Translations under genes and position numbers: made by a program
Shown here: one piece after another, positions 54,101 through 63,639 of the stretch
Numbering within the stretch: position 1 is the stretch's first letter
Layout: each line of letters opens with the position of its first letter
Assembly (NCBI RefSeq): GCF_963931295.1
Contig: NZ_OZ007001.1
Coordinates: 310,001-374,000, forward strand
DNA length: 64,000 nucleotides
Direction of reading: 5' to 3'
Origin: an uncultured Mailhella sp.
Lineage (GTDB): Bacteria > Desulfobacterota > Desulfovibrionia > Desulfovibrionales > Desulfovibrionaceae
The notes under the pieces: generated by a model
Told to the model about the DNA's origin: nothing
Databases searched by the model: none
The model's input: only the letters and a program-made list of their open reading frames with translations

Positions 54101-55342
54101 ATGCGTCAGCTTTCTTCTCTTTGCTCCATCGAACAGGCTGTGGACGACATCCGCAACGGGCGGATGATTGTTGTCGTCGACGACGACGATCGCGAATGCA
54201 GCGGTCATCTGGTCATGGCCGCCCAGCTCGTCAACCCCGACGCCATCAACTTCATGGCGCGTCACGCCTGCGGCCTCGTCTGTCTCGCCCTCTCACCCGA
54301 CATGGCGGATAAGCTCCATCTGCCCCTCATGCCCTCCAGCAACGCCGGGCACACTCCCGCGTTCACCGTGTCCATCGAGGCCAGGGAAGGCGTCACCACC
54401 GGCATCTCCGCCGCCGACCGCGCCACCACCATTCTCGCCGCCGTCGCCGAAAACGCCGGCCCCGACGACATCGTCACCCCCGGTCACGTCTTCCCGCTGC
54501 GCGCCCGTCGCGGCGGCGTCCTCACCCGCGTGGGCATCGCCGAAGCCGGTTCCGATCTCGCCGCCTTCGCCGGTCTGCGTCCGGCCGCCGTCATCTGCGA
54601 AATCCTCAAGGATGACGGCTCCGTCGCCCGCATGGACGATCTCGAAGCCTTCGCCGAAACCCACGGTCTGCACATCGCCGCCATTCGCGACATCATCCGC
54701 TACCACATGCGCCACGGCAAACTCGCCGTCCGCCGCGTGGCCGAAGCCAATATGCCCACCAAGTACGGCACGTTCCGCATCATCGCCTACGAAAGCGACG
54801 CCTCTTCCGACACCCACATCGCCCTCGTCAAGGGCGACGTCGATGAACGCGTCGATCCCTCTCCCGTGCTCGTGCGCGTTCACAGCGAATGCCTCACCGG
54901 CGACGCCTTCGGTTCCCTGCGCTGCGACTGCGGCAATCAGCTTGCCGCCGCCCTCATGCAGATAGAAAAGGAAGGCCGCGGAGCCCTGCTGTACATGCGT
55001 CAGGAAGGCCGCGGCATCGGCCTCGCCAACAAAATACGCGCCTACGCCCTCCAGGAACAGGGCTACGACACCGTGGAAGCCAACATCAAGCTCGGCTTCG
55101 CCCCCGATCTGCGCGACTACGGCGCCGGAGCTCAGATTCTCCGCGACCTCGGCATCAGCCGCCTGCGCCTCATGACCAACAATCCCCGCAAGATCGTGGG
55201 CCTTGAAGGTTACGGCATCGAAATTACGGAACGCGTTCCCATTGAAATCGGTCTGTGCGACATCAACGAGCACTACATGCGCACCAAACAGGAAAAAATG
55301 GGACACATCCTCCACTTCGGCAAGAAAAAACAGGAGGACTGA
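54101..55342 (+). CDS. ribBA: RibBA: dihydroxybutanone-phosphate synthase / GTP cyclohydrolase II
   Basis: 413 aa from ATG 54101 with CAGGGAG upstream; a frame opening at 54077 overlaps that site. N-terminal RibB half carries [15 protein letters not shown] (metal-binding acidic loop, usually DDEDREN), [20 protein letters not shown] and TPGHVFPL motifs. C-terminal RibA half holds [21 protein letters not shown] (zinc cysteines), EGRGIGL and [12 protein letters not shown]. The two halves supply both precursors of riboflavin. Located directly behind an FMN riboswitch, so it is turned down by the pathway end product. Confidence 0.97.
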   Translation: MRQLSSLCSIEQAVDDIRNGRMIVVVDDDDRECSGHLVMAAQLVNPDAINFMARHACGLVCLALSPDMADKLHLPLMPSSNAGHTPAFTVSIEAREGVTTGISAADRATTILAAVAENAGPDDIVTPGHVFPLRARRGGVLTRVGIAEAGSDLAAFAGLRPAAVICEILKDDGSVARMDDLEAFAETHGLHIAAIRDIIRYHMRHGKLAVRRVAEANMPTKYGTFRIIAYESDASSDTHIALVKGDVDERVDPSPVLVRVHSECLTGDAFGSLRCDCGNQLAAALMQIEKEGRGALLYMRQEGRGIGLANKIRAYALQEQGYDTVEANIKLGFAPDLRDYGAGAQILRDLGISRLRLMTNNPRKIVGLEGYGIEITERVPIEIGLCDINEHYMRTKQEKMGHILHFGKKKQED

Positions 55343-55713
55343 TCCCCCCGACATTCTCGCCGATTCCCCCTCGCAGGATTCCGCTTTCTGCCGCACCCCT
55401 GCGGCCGCCCCGCACGTTGCGACATGCGCCGACGCTCAAGCCTGCGCTCTCACGCGAGACTTGCGCTTCCGCGATGTGCGCCTCATGCAGGCTCGCATCG
55501 CCGCATGATCGAAGCGCCGGATTTTCGCACCGGCGTGCGCTTTGCCGCTGCGCGGACGCGTGACGGAACGCTCTCGCGAAACACGCCCGTCGCGTTTCTC
55601 TGCGATCGCCGCACAGCGCTCCGCCTGTCCGTTCTCACGGCGCGGCAGGTCGGATTCCGCATCCGCCGAAACGCCGATTTCCTGCGTCGAGGCCCATGCT
55701 CAAAGGAGATACT
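55343..55713. other. Gene-free stretch
   Basis: About 370 bp of GC-rich sequence; open frames lack start signals. The AAAGGAG binding site of the next gene is at the right edge. Nothing else seen. Confidence 0.5.
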
Positions 55714-56475
55714 ATGGACATCATTGCCTTGAACAGCAAAAACTGGGAAGAAAAGGTCCGTCAGAAAAATCCCTGGACCGTTCCCGTCGATTCCGAAGTC
55801 ATACAAAACGCCAGAAACGGCAACTGGTGCATCATGCTCACCGCTCAGAAACCCGTTCCCGGCGCATGGTTCCCGCCATTGAAGGATAAACGCATCCTGT
55901 GTCTGGCTTCGGGAGGCGGTCAGCAGGGCCCCGTGCTCGCCGCCGCCGGAGCCTACGTCACCGTGCTCGACATCTCCGAAGCGCAGCTCGAACAGGATCG
56001 CTCCGTGGCCCGCAAGGAAAATCTCAATCTGCACACCGTGCGCTCCAGCATGACCGACCTGTCCATGTTCGACAACGACTCCTTCGACATCATTGTGCAT
56101 CCGGTGTCCAACGTGTTCATTCCGCACATCCAGCCGGTGTGGAACGAGGCCTTCCGCGTGCTCAAAAAGGGCGGCGTGCTCATGAGCGGATTCATGAACC
56201 CCGTGTTCTACATGTTCGACGAAAAACTCGAAGAACAAGGCATTCTGCAGGTCAAATATCCCCTTCCCTACTCCGACCTCGACTACCTCAGCAAGGACGA
56301 CCTCGAACGCAAGGGCGACGCCGTGGAATTCGGCCACTCCCTCACCGATCAGATACAGGGACAAATCGCCGCAGGCTTCGTCATCACAGGATTCTATGAG
56401 GATTCCTTCGGCGGCGAACGCCTCCTCGACAGATTCTGCCCCTGCTTCCTCGCCACCCGCGCCGTCAAGCCGTAA
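55714..56475 (+). CDS. Class I SAM-dependent methyltransferase
   Basis: 253 aa from ATG 55714 with AAAGGAG 6 nt upstream. Motif I ILCLASGGGQQGPVLAAAGA binds S-adenosylmethionine; VTVLDISEAQLEQDR is motif II with the acidic residue for the ribose; SFDIIVHPVSN is the fourth-strand motif. Methyltransf_11-type fold. Substrate unknown; no informative neighbours. Single gene between repeat blocks. Confidence 0.9.
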   Translation: MDIIALNSKNWEEKVRQKNPWTVPVDSEVIQNARNGNWCIMLTAQKPVPGAWFPPLKDKRILCLASGGGQQGPVLAAAGAYVTVLDISEAQLEQDRSVARKENLNLHTVRSSMTDLSMFDNDSFDIIVHPVSNVFIPHIQPVWNEAFRVLKKGGVLMSGFMNPVFYMFDEKLEEQGILQVKYPLPYSDLDYLSKDDLERKGDAVEFGHSLTDQIQGQIAAGFVITGFYEDSFGGERLLDRFCPCFLATRAVKP

Positions 56476-56479
56476 GAAG

Positions 56480-57950
56480 AAAGGCAGAAAAGGCATACGG
56501 GGGAAATAATTCCCCGGCGAAGTCGGGACAAGCCCCCCGCACACCCCCTGATTCTGCCTCCCGGCTTCGCCGGTCGGCAGGATCAAGGGATGCCGGTCAA
56601 ATTCTCCAACATCAACCACGGGAGAAGCGTCCGCCGTTTCGGCGGAACCCCTTCTCCGTCGCCCGTCAACACACGAAAGGCCCGATCCGGGCTCCGCATC
56701 GGAGCAAGTCTGCGCGACCTGCATACGTGGCGGGGGCCGCAACTGCCCGTTTGCGCAAGACACGCTGTACAGAAAGCGAGGCTTGCACGACGGGCATTGC
56801 GTTTAACGCCGGAAGTGAATTCCGGCTGCTTATGCCCGACGTTTTTCTTTTCCCGAGTACCCGCAACTGCCCGTTTGCCCAAGACACACTGTACGGACTG
56901 CATCACTTGCACGACGGGCATTGCGTTTAACGCCGGAAGTGAATTCCGGCTACTTATGCCCGTCGGCCGGGCTCCTGACGTCGCCCGGGGCCCCAGTGCG
57001 TTGAGAGAAAGCCTTCCGGCAGGCGCTCCCCCCCAGACTGCTGAACCGAACTCAGAACAATCACATCGAGCCGAGAGCTTCTCTCCTCCCCCAAAAAATC
57101 CAGAAATCCCATCCGTTATCACGACTGTCCTTTGCAGTGTCCCGAATAGCTCACACACCCGTTTGTGCAAGACACGCTGTACAGGATGCAAGGCTTGCAC
57201 GACGGGCATTGCGTTTAACGCCGGAAGTGAATTCCGGCTACTTATGCCCGTCGGCCGGGCTCCTGACGTCGCCCGGGGCCCCAGTACGTTGAGAGAAGGC
57301 CTTCCGGCAGGCGCTCCCCCCCCAGACTGCTGAACCGAACTCAGAACAATCACATCAAGCCGAGTGCTTCTCTCCTCCCCCCAAAAATCCAGAAATCCCA
57401 TCCGTTATCACGACTGTCCTTTGCAGTGTCCCGAATAGCTCACACACCCGTTTGCCCAAGACACACTGTACGGACTGCATCACTTGCACGACGGGCATTG
57501 CGTTTAACGCCGGAAGTGAATTCCGGCTGCTTATGCCCGTCGGCCGGGCTCCTGACGTCGCCCGGGGCCCCAGAGCGTTGAGAGAAAGCCTTCCGGCAGG
57601 CACTCCCCTCCCCAGACTGCTGAACCGAACTCAGCGCAATCACATCAAGCCGAGTGCTTCTCTCCTCCCCCAAAAAAAATCCAGAAATCCCATCCATTAT
57701 CACGACTGTCCGGCGAAGGCCGGACAGGAGTCGGCCACCGCAGGTGGGTCCGAAAGGACACACCTGCACTGAGTCCGCAGACCGAACCGCGCAAGCCAAG
57801 CACTCCGGCATCCGCAGTTCCCGCTTTTCCAAACGCCGTCAGCTTCGGCAACGCGCCCGGCACCCGCAGTCCCGCCCCGCCGAACGGCGCAGCCTTCGGC
57901 GGAATCAGGGGGGCGCGGGGGGAATTATTTCCCCCGCATGCCTTTCCTGC
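56480..57950 (+). repeat. Largest repeat block: C, four A copies, B, C
   Basis: Module C lies 8-30 nt after the methyltransferase stop. A copies: 56788-56841 (third stem missing), 56912-56994, 57200-57282 and 57489-57571. Two unit linkers contain a cut-down B start (CACGACTGTCC) fused to the A leader (TTTGCAGTGTCCCGAA). A full B copy at about 57701-57800 has a GAAA tetraloop. The final C is complete and ends beside the stop codon of the EamA gene (57955). No gene. Confidence 0.88.
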
Positions 57951-57954
57951 CTTT

Positions 57955-58839
57955 CTATCTTTTTTCGGACTGGGAGAGGAAGAGGCCGGCGAGGGTGAGG
58001 ATGGTGCCGAGGGCGGAGAGCCAGGTCAGGGATTCGTTGAGGACGACGACGGAGACGGCGACGGTGATGACGGGGACGAGGTAGATATAGAGGCTGGCGC
58101 GGACGGTACCGAGGGCGCGGACGGCCATGTTCCAGGTTGTGAAGCAGAGGGCGGAGGCCACGAGGCCGAGGAAGAGCATATTGCCGAGATTGACGGGGCG
58201 AAGGAGTCTGGCGAAGTTGCAGTCGAAGCCGAAGAGGGGCATGCAGGGGATCATGAACAGCAGCCCCCATCCGAAGGTGGCGCGGGTGATCTGGATGGAC
58301 GAGACGCCCCACGTGCCCATGATGCTGGTGAGGCAGGCGTAGAAGGCCCAGACCAGTCCGGCGGAGACGGCGAGCAGGTCGCCGACAGGATTCAGGGAAA
58401 GCTGCGCGCCGTTGAAGCTGATAAGGCAAATGCCCGTCATGGCGACAAGGAATCCGAGGTAGAAGAAGAGTCCCAGACGCTCGCCGCTGCGGAACACGAA
58501 GCGCCCCACAAGTCCGGTGAAGAGCGGCGCGGCCGTGAGAATGACCGCCACGTTGGACGCCATGGTATGATCGAGCGCGATGTTTTCCAGCAGGTAATAG
58601 AGGCATGTGCCCGTGAGTCCGGCGGCGGCCGTGACGGCGTGACGGCGCGGCGTCATGTGGGGCAGGCGTCCGGGAGCGACGAGGTACAGGGCGCAAAAGG
58701 CCATGGCAAAGCGCAGAAACAGGATTTCCACGGCCTGAAAATCCCTGAGCAACACCTTGGTACACACAAACGTGACGCCCCAGACGACAACGGTAAAAAG
58801 CGCCGCGGCATGACCGACGGCTCTACTGGACATGTTCAT
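57955..58839 (-). CDS. EamA/DMT-family transporter
   Basis: 294 aa from ATG 58839; a second ATG is 6 nt later and the Shine-Dalgarno is weak. Ten membrane helices in two EamA repeats (about 8-138 and 155-290). Family marks: FTVVVWGVTFVCTKVLL, YYLLENIALDHTMASNVAV and ALGTVRASLYIYLVPVITV. Such permeases export or exchange small metabolites; the substrate is unknown. Inner membrane. Followed by module C on its own strand. Confidence 0.9.
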   Translation of the reverse strand: MNMSSRAVGHAAALFTVVVWGVTFVCTKVLLRDFQAVEILFLRFAMAFCALYLVAPGRLPHMTPRRHAVTAAAGLTGTCLYYLLENIALDHTMASNVAVILTAAPLFTGLVGRFVFRSGERLGLFFYLGFLVAMTGICLISFNGAQLSLNPVGDLLAVSAGLVWAFYACLTSIMGTWGVSSIQITRATFGWGLLFMIPCMPLFGFDCNFARLLRPVNLGNMLFLGLVASALCFTTWNMAVRALGTVRASLYIYLVPVITVAVSVVVLNESLTWLSALGTILTLAGLFLSQSEKR

Positions 58840-59650
58840 AAAACGGCTCGGGAAGGCCCGTTTGCGGAAAAAAGCTCCCGACAGCGTCCGGGGGCGACGC
58901 CCGTAAACAGGGTAACACTGTTCATAAGATGACCCGATCGCAAAAGCCCGACAGCAACGGCATCGGCAAGAGACCGCGTTCCGGCAGACGTTTTTCCACG
59001 CGAGCGCTTCGAGGCTGCGGCGCGGCGTGACGCCGTGAGCCGCGAGAACACGCGCAGCAGCGCGGAACGATTCCGCACCGTGCAGCGGCACAGCTCGTCG
59101 AGACGCTGCCGCCCGGCGCAGTGTTCCCGCATGGCATGCAGGCGCAGGCGGGAGTGCGATCCAGATCGAGGCTCGGCGCTGCCAACGTCGGCGCAGGATG
59201 AGCGGCGTGATCGAGAAGTCGGCAGACGGAAGCGCAAATTCTCTGCGCATCCGCCGTGCAGCAGCGTACACGGCACGCAGCAGCGTGGCAAGTCCGAAAT
59301 CGCGCACAACTTTCTCTTTCGGACGCGGAAGAAAGGAACGGCAAGCCGGGCGGTTTTCCGCGTCAATGCTGCGGCCTCCCCAAGCTCAGGGAAAGCCGGG
59401 GCAAGCCCCCCCCCCGGACGATGCCGGGAACAGGCGACGCCACAGGAACCGACGCCGGGATGAGCACAACCGACCCGCAGAAAACGAACAAAGCCGCAGG
59501 GAACGGGCGACGCGCCGGGAGGGAAACAACCGTCGCCGCAGTCCGGGGCGCGCATCCGGCCATGTTCCGCAGGATTCACCCCGCGATTTTGCTCAAACAA
59601 ACACGACTCGTCCCGCGCTTTCGTTCCCCGGAACAGGAGCTCCCCCGCGC
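58840..59650. other. About 800 bp without a supported gene
   Basis: Several overlapping open frames exist in both directions, all Arg/Ser/Ala-rich with no start signal or domain. No A-E module seen. Confidence 0.5.
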
Positions 59651-59653
59651 GCA

Positions 59654-59693
59654 CAAAAAAGGCGTTCCGCAAAACCGAAGTTCTGCAGAACGC
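59654..59693 (-). terminator. Intrinsic terminator of the flavodoxin-fold reductase gene
   Basis: On the minus strand GGCGTTC pairs with GAACGCC, with a second inner GTTCTGCAGAAC palindrome, followed by TTTTTT. About 50 nt past the stop. Confidence 0.85.
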
Positions 59694-59742
59694 CCGACCG
59701 TCACGACTCAGGGCTTGCCCGGAGCCTCAATCGCACCTTCTC

Positions 59743-60363
59743 CTACCGGATGAAGTTGGTGCGGATGACAGGTTCTTTCTCCGGCAGCGGCACGCCGGCG
59801 GCCTTGCCCGCTTCAAAGCAGCGGAGCATCCACGCCATGTTTCTGGCAAGCTGACGCATGGTCTGAAGGCCTTCCGCGTCCTGACGAACTTCGTCGGGCG
59901 TGTTGCCATGCACCTGGTTCCAGTAAATAGACGTGACCACCGGCATGTTGTTCATGCCGAAATATTTGTTGATCTGCTCAAACGCCGCAGACGCGCCGCC
60001 TCTGCGGCAGCTCACCACGGCCGCGCCCGGCTTGTTCGCAAACAACGACGAGCCGCTGAAGAACAGTCTGTCGAGAAAACTTTCCAGCTGGCCGGACGCC
60101 GACGCATAGTACACCGGCGAACCAAACACGAATCCGTCAAACTCGGGAACCAGCGCCAGCGCTTCGTTCACCTTGTCGTCGCGGAAGCAGCGGCCGGTCT
60201 TGCGGCACGCGCCGCATCCGATGCAGCCCGCAATGGGCTGCGTGCCCAGCTGAAAAATCTGCGAGCCGATGCCCTGCTTTTCCAGTTCGGCGGCAATTTC
60301 AGAAAGCGCCGTAAACGTGCAACCTTTGGCATGCGGACTGCCGTTCACAAGAAGTACCTGCAT
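59743..60363 (-). CDS. Flavodoxin-fold NAD(P)H-dependent FMN reductase
   Basis: 206 aa; the ATG at 60363 has CAGGAG 8 nt upstream. Motifs: NGSPHAKGCTFTAL (FMN phosphate loop), CIGCGACRKTGRCFRDD (a Cys-rich loop found in the iron-sulfur-flavoprotein-like and NADPH-FMN reductase group) and GSPVYYASASGQLESFLDR. Typical of anaerobe reductases that handle quinones, nitro compounds or Fe-S relay. Monocistronic. Confidence 0.9.
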   Translation of the reverse strand: MQVLLVNGSPHAKGCTFTALSEIAAELEKQGIGSQIFQLGTQPIAGCIGCGACRKTGRCFRDDKVNEALALVPEFDGFVFGSPVYYASASGQLESFLDRLFFSGSSLFANKPGAAVVSCRRGGASAAFEQINKYFGMNNMPVVTSIYWNQVHGNTPDEVRQDAEGLQTMRQLARNMAWMLRCFEAGKAAGVPLPEKEPVIRTNFIR

Positions 60364-60560
60364 AGTATTTCTCCTGTTCCATTAGCTACAATGACTCTTC
60401 CATCGCCCCGCCTTCCGAAACCCGCGCCGCGATTGAAAACATTCCGCGCATGCTGCGCAAAATCGCCTTTCTCACGCGCATCCGGCCCCGGGCTGTCCGC
60501 GCCGTAAATCACGCCGCAAAACGCCATCCGGCGGAAACGACTCCCTTCCCCTTCGTCCAA

Positions 60561-60595
60561 CACAAAAACGGAGCTGCCCGAAGGCCTCTCCGTTT
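60561..60595 (-). terminator. Intrinsic terminator after grpE
   Basis: Minus-strand stem AACGGAG/CTCCGTT with loop AGGCCTTCGGGCAG and T-run TTTTTG. 25 nt past the grpE stop. Confidence 0.85.
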
Positions 60596-60619
60596 CCGCA
60601 ACGTTTTTCAAAAGGAATC

Positions 60620-61195
60620 CTATCGGGCAACGATCACGCGGGCCGGACGCAGCAAATGATCGTTCAAGCGATATCCCTTCTGCATCACGCGGACAATGCA
60701 TCCCGAATCCACGCCTTCGGCTTCTTCCTGCCCCACGGCTTCGTGATTGTTGGGATCAAAAGCCTCGCCCGCCGTGCCCACAGGCACAAGTCCGTGCTTC
60801 TTCAGCGCGTCGAGCAGCATGGTGCGCGTCATTTCCACGCCCACCATCATGTTCCGGCTCTCTTCCGACTGTCCGCCGTACTGCAGCGCAAGATCCAGAT
60901 TGTCCAGCGTGGGCAGCAGATCCGCCAGCACCTTCTCGGCCGCGTAGCGCGCCTGCTCTTCCTTCTCGCGCTGAACACGCTTCTTGAAGTTGTCCATTTC
61001 GGCCAGCGCGCGCAGCTTCACGGCGTTGGCCTCGGCGGCCACATTGCAGGCGGCGCAGAGTCTGGCGCGGCACTCCTCAAGCTGTTCGTCTTCCGACTTT
61101 TCCTGAACGGGCGCTTCCTCGGTCTGCGGCTGTTCCCCGGCTTCGAGTTCCGGCTCCTCGTTCAGAGCTTCCTTGTTTTCAAATTCCTGACTCAT
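60620..61195 (-). CDS. grpE: Nucleotide exchange factor GrpE
   Basis: 191 aa from ATG 61195, with GGAGG 8 nt upstream; the longer frame is upstream sequence. Acidic, low-complexity N-terminus (EEPELEAGEQPQTEEAP), a long coiled coil (about 45-95), and the beta-wing domain with NNHEAVGQEEAEGVDSG and the terminal GYRLNDHLLRPARVIV signature. GrpE releases ADP from DnaK. No dnaK or dnaJ adjoins it. Own promoter likely just upstream. Confidence 0.95.
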   Translation of the reverse strand: MSQEFENKEALNEEPELEAGEQPQTEEAPVQEKSEDEQLEECRARLCAACNVAAEANAVKLRALAEMDNFKKRVQREKEEQARYAAEKVLADLLPTLDNLDLALQYGGQSEESRNMMVGVEMTRTMLLDALKKHGLVPVGTAGEAFDPNNHEAVGQEEAEGVDSGCIVRVMQKGYRLNDHLLRPARVIVAR

Positions 61196-61223
61196 CAAAA
61201 GACCTCCAATAGTGGTACCCGAA

Positions 61224-61252
61224 AAGGTAGGAACGATATGCCCCTCTGTCAA
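61224..61252 (-). promoter_or_regulatory. Putative promoter of grpE
   Basis: Minus strand: TTGACA (61247-61252) overlapping the holB stop codon, 17 bp, TACCTT (61224-61229), 29 nt before the grpE ATG. The -35 box is perfect; the -10 box is weak. No CIRCE or heat-shock sigma-32 box was seen. Confidence 0.5.
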
Positions 61253-62202
61253 GAACTCCGACGTGAACGACCTCGTCCTTCGCGCACCACCCGATACACG
61301 CCCGTGGCCATGGCGTCGAGCGCCAGAAGCGGATTCACCTGCGCAATGAGCGCATCCTGACACTCCACAAAAATATCAGACAATTCCAGCAGACTTTCTT
61401 CCGGCAGCGGCCGGAACAAGGCCGCCAGCGCCCCGGATTCGCGCCCCGCAAGGCAGTCCGCCAGCGCCTTCTGTCCCACAAGAGCCACCTGCTGCGCCGT
61501 GGCCGCATCTAGCCCGTTGCGCGACTGCGACAAATCAAACCAGCCGCGCCCCTCCGTCGCAAACTGCGCGAGCGCCTTTTCCCACACCCGCATGGCCTCC
61601 GGCAACGCGCGTCCGGTTTCCGGCCAGGGCAGCGTAATCACCCATCCGCGCGACACCAGCGTGGGCAAAAGCCGCTCGCGCTGCGGAGCCGTGAACACAA
61701 AACACGTGTCGGGGGAAGGATCTTCCAGCACCTTGAGCAGCGAGTTGGCCGCTTCCACGCCCAGCGACTGCGCTTCCGCCAGCACGATGACGCGCCGACG
61801 CGCAAAATGCGGCTTCTCGCCCATCACCGGACGCAGGCCACGCACATCGTCTATCTTGATGGATCCGGCGCGGCCGTCGAGCAGAAAAAGATCGGGATGC
61901 ATCCGCGCCCCGATGCTCAAACACGAATGACAGCGCAGACAGGGTTCGTCGCCCTGCTCCTCGCAGTTGAGCAGCGCCGCCCACCACAGAGCCAGCGCCA
62001 CCCGCGACGACGCGTCGCCGCCTTCCAGATGCAGAAGCTGCGGCGGCTCCTCGCGCATGGCCTGCAAAAAGCCGCGCTGTCTGGCCAGCTCCGGCCCCAG
62101 CGCGCCGGAAAACGCGGCGCGCGCCTCGTCCACGCCGGGGAGCACGTCCTCGGGCGCAACGCGGCGCGCAGCCGTCTTACCTTCTTTTTTTCCCGCCGCC
62201 AT
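61249..62202 (-). CDS. holB: DNA polymerase III delta-prime subunit (HolB)
   Basis: 317 aa, starting 1 bp after the purA stop. AAA+ clamp-loader subunit: degenerate Walker A (EGGDASSRVALALWW, lacking the GKT lysine as usual for delta-prime), zinc cysteines in CEEQGDEPCLRCHSCLSIG, and SLLKVLEDPSPDTCFVFTAP. It helps load the sliding clamp. Overlap-type spacing suggests an operon with purA. Confidence 0.92.
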   Translation of the reverse strand: MAAGKKEGKTAARRVAPEDVLPGVDEARAAFSGALGPELARQRGFLQAMREEPPQLLHLEGGDASSRVALALWWAALLNCEEQGDEPCLRCHSCLSIGARMHPDLFLLDGRAGSIKIDDVRGLRPVMGEKPHFARRRVIVLAEAQSLGVEAANSLLKVLEDPSPDTCFVFTAPQRERLLPTLVSRGWVITLPWPETGRALPEAMRVWEKALAQFATEGRGWFDLSQSRNGLDAATAQQVALVGQKALADCLAGRESGALAALFRPLPEESLLELSDIFVECQDALIAQVNPLLALDAMATGVYRVVREGRGRSRRSS

Positions 62203-62203
62203 A

Positions 62204-63478
62204 TCAGTGACGGAAGGTCTGATTCCTGTCGGGCCCCACGGAAATGTAGCCCACCTTCACGCCCAGCACTTCCTCGATGCGCTCAATGTAGCGACGGCAG
62301 TTGCGGGGCAGGGAATCCCAGTCCGTGCAGCCGGAAAGATCCTCATCCCAGCCGGGCAGCACTTCAAACACCGGCTTCGCGTTGTCGAGTCCGCGCGGGG
62401 TCTGCGGCGGATACTGCATCACCTTGCCCTCGTACTCGTAGGCCACGCAGAACTTGATTTCCTTCAGGCCGGAAAGCACGTCCACCTTGGTGAGAGCAAT
62501 GCTCGTGGGATCGCAAAGACGCGCCATTTCCCGCAGCACCACCAGATCAAGCCAGCCGCAGCGGCGCGGACGTCCGGTGGTCGCCCCGTATTCGCCGCCC
62601 TGACGACGCAGAAATTCGCCCATGTCGTCGAAAAGTTCCGTGGGGAAAGGTCCGGAACCCACGCGGGTGGTGTAGGCCTTCACGATGGCGATGCGCTGAT
62701 CGATCATGCCCGCATGCACGCCCGAGCCGATGGACGCGTTGTCGCACACCACGTTGGACGACGTCACAAAGGGATAGGTGCCGTGATCGATGTCGAGCAT
62801 GACGCCCTGCGCGCCCTCAAACATGATGCTCTTGCCGGCGGCGTCGGCGTCGATGATGAGGCTCGACACGTCGGCCAGATAGGGCACAAGGCGCGGCGCA
62901 ATGGCCATGAGATCGTTGAACACGGTTTCAGGATCCAGCGCGGGCAGGCCGTAGAGCTGCGTGAAGAGCACGTTCTTTTCCTTGAGGGCGTGCTCAATCT
63001 TGTCGCGCAGCACCTCGGGATCGGTCAGATCGCCGGCGCGCACGCCCACACGGGCCTTCTTGTCTTCGTAGCAGGGGCCGATGCCGCGGCCGGTGGTGCC
63101 TATCTTGGACTTCGCACTGCCTTCGCGCGCGCCGTCGATGGCGCGATGATACGGCATGATGAGATGCGTCTTGTAGCTGATTTTCAATCTTTCGGGGCTG
63201 ACGTCGAGTCCGAGGCTCTGGAGGGCGTCTATCTCCTCAAGGAAGCTCTCAGGATCGAGCACAACGCCGTTGCCGATGACGCACATCTTCCCGGGATGAA
63301 GTATGCCCGAGGGCACGACATGCAGGACGTACTTCTGGCCATCGACGATGACCGTATGTCCGGCGTTGTTGCCGCCCTGAAAACGGACCACCATATCCAC
63401 TTCGGAAGTGAGCAGATCGACGATCTTACCCTTGCCTTCGTCGCCCCACTGCGCACCAACGATTGTCATGTTCGACAT
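62204..63478 (-). CDS. purA: Adenylosuccinate synthetase (PurA)
   Basis: 424 aa from ATG 63478 with AAGGAG 6 nt upstream. Catalytic motif [15 protein letters not shown] near the N-terminus, the [13 protein letters not shown] loop, [14 protein letters not shown] and [20 protein letters not shown] are all present, as is [13 protein letters not shown] in the C-terminal half. It makes adenylosuccinate from IMP, GTP and aspartate in purine synthesis. Full length; followed at 1 bp by holB. Confidence 0.97.
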   Translation of the reverse strand: MSNMTIVGAQWGDEGKGKIVDLLTSEVDMVVRFQGGNNAGHTVIVDGQKYVLHVVPSGILHPGKMCVIGNGVVLDPESFLEEIDALQSLGLDVSPERLKISYKTHLIMPYHRAIDGAREGSAKSKIGTTGRGIGPCYEDKKARVGVRAGDLTDPEVLRDKIEHALKEKNVLFTQLYGLPALDPETVFNDLMAIAPRLVPYLADVSSLIIDADAAGKSIMFEGAQGVMLDIDHGTYPFVTSSNVVCDNASIGSGVHAGMIDQRIAIVKAYTTRVGSGPFPTELFDDMGEFLRRQGGEYGATTGRPRRCGWLDLVVLREMARLCDPTSIALTKVDVLSGLKEIKFCVAYEYEGKVMQYPPQTPRGLDNAKPVFEVLPGWDEDLSGCTDWDSLPRNCRRYIERIEEVLGVKVGYISVGPDRNQTFRH

Positions 63479-63639
63479 ATATCTCTCCTTAGGACGCACC
63501 TTGAAAAATAGAAGGCCGTGCCGGCCCTCTGAAAACGCGCCAAAGACATTTTTATAGAGCCCTTTGTCTGGCTCGTCAACCCGATAAAGCCGAGGGGGAC
63601 CCGGACGCCCGGCGGTACCAATTCCTTCTCCCGAGTGCG

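Noticed and set aside
58836..59672. 278-aa minus-strand frame between the EamA and reductase genes
   Set aside because: No start signal, Arg/Ser/Cys-rich translation, and overlapping frames of equal length on the other strand.
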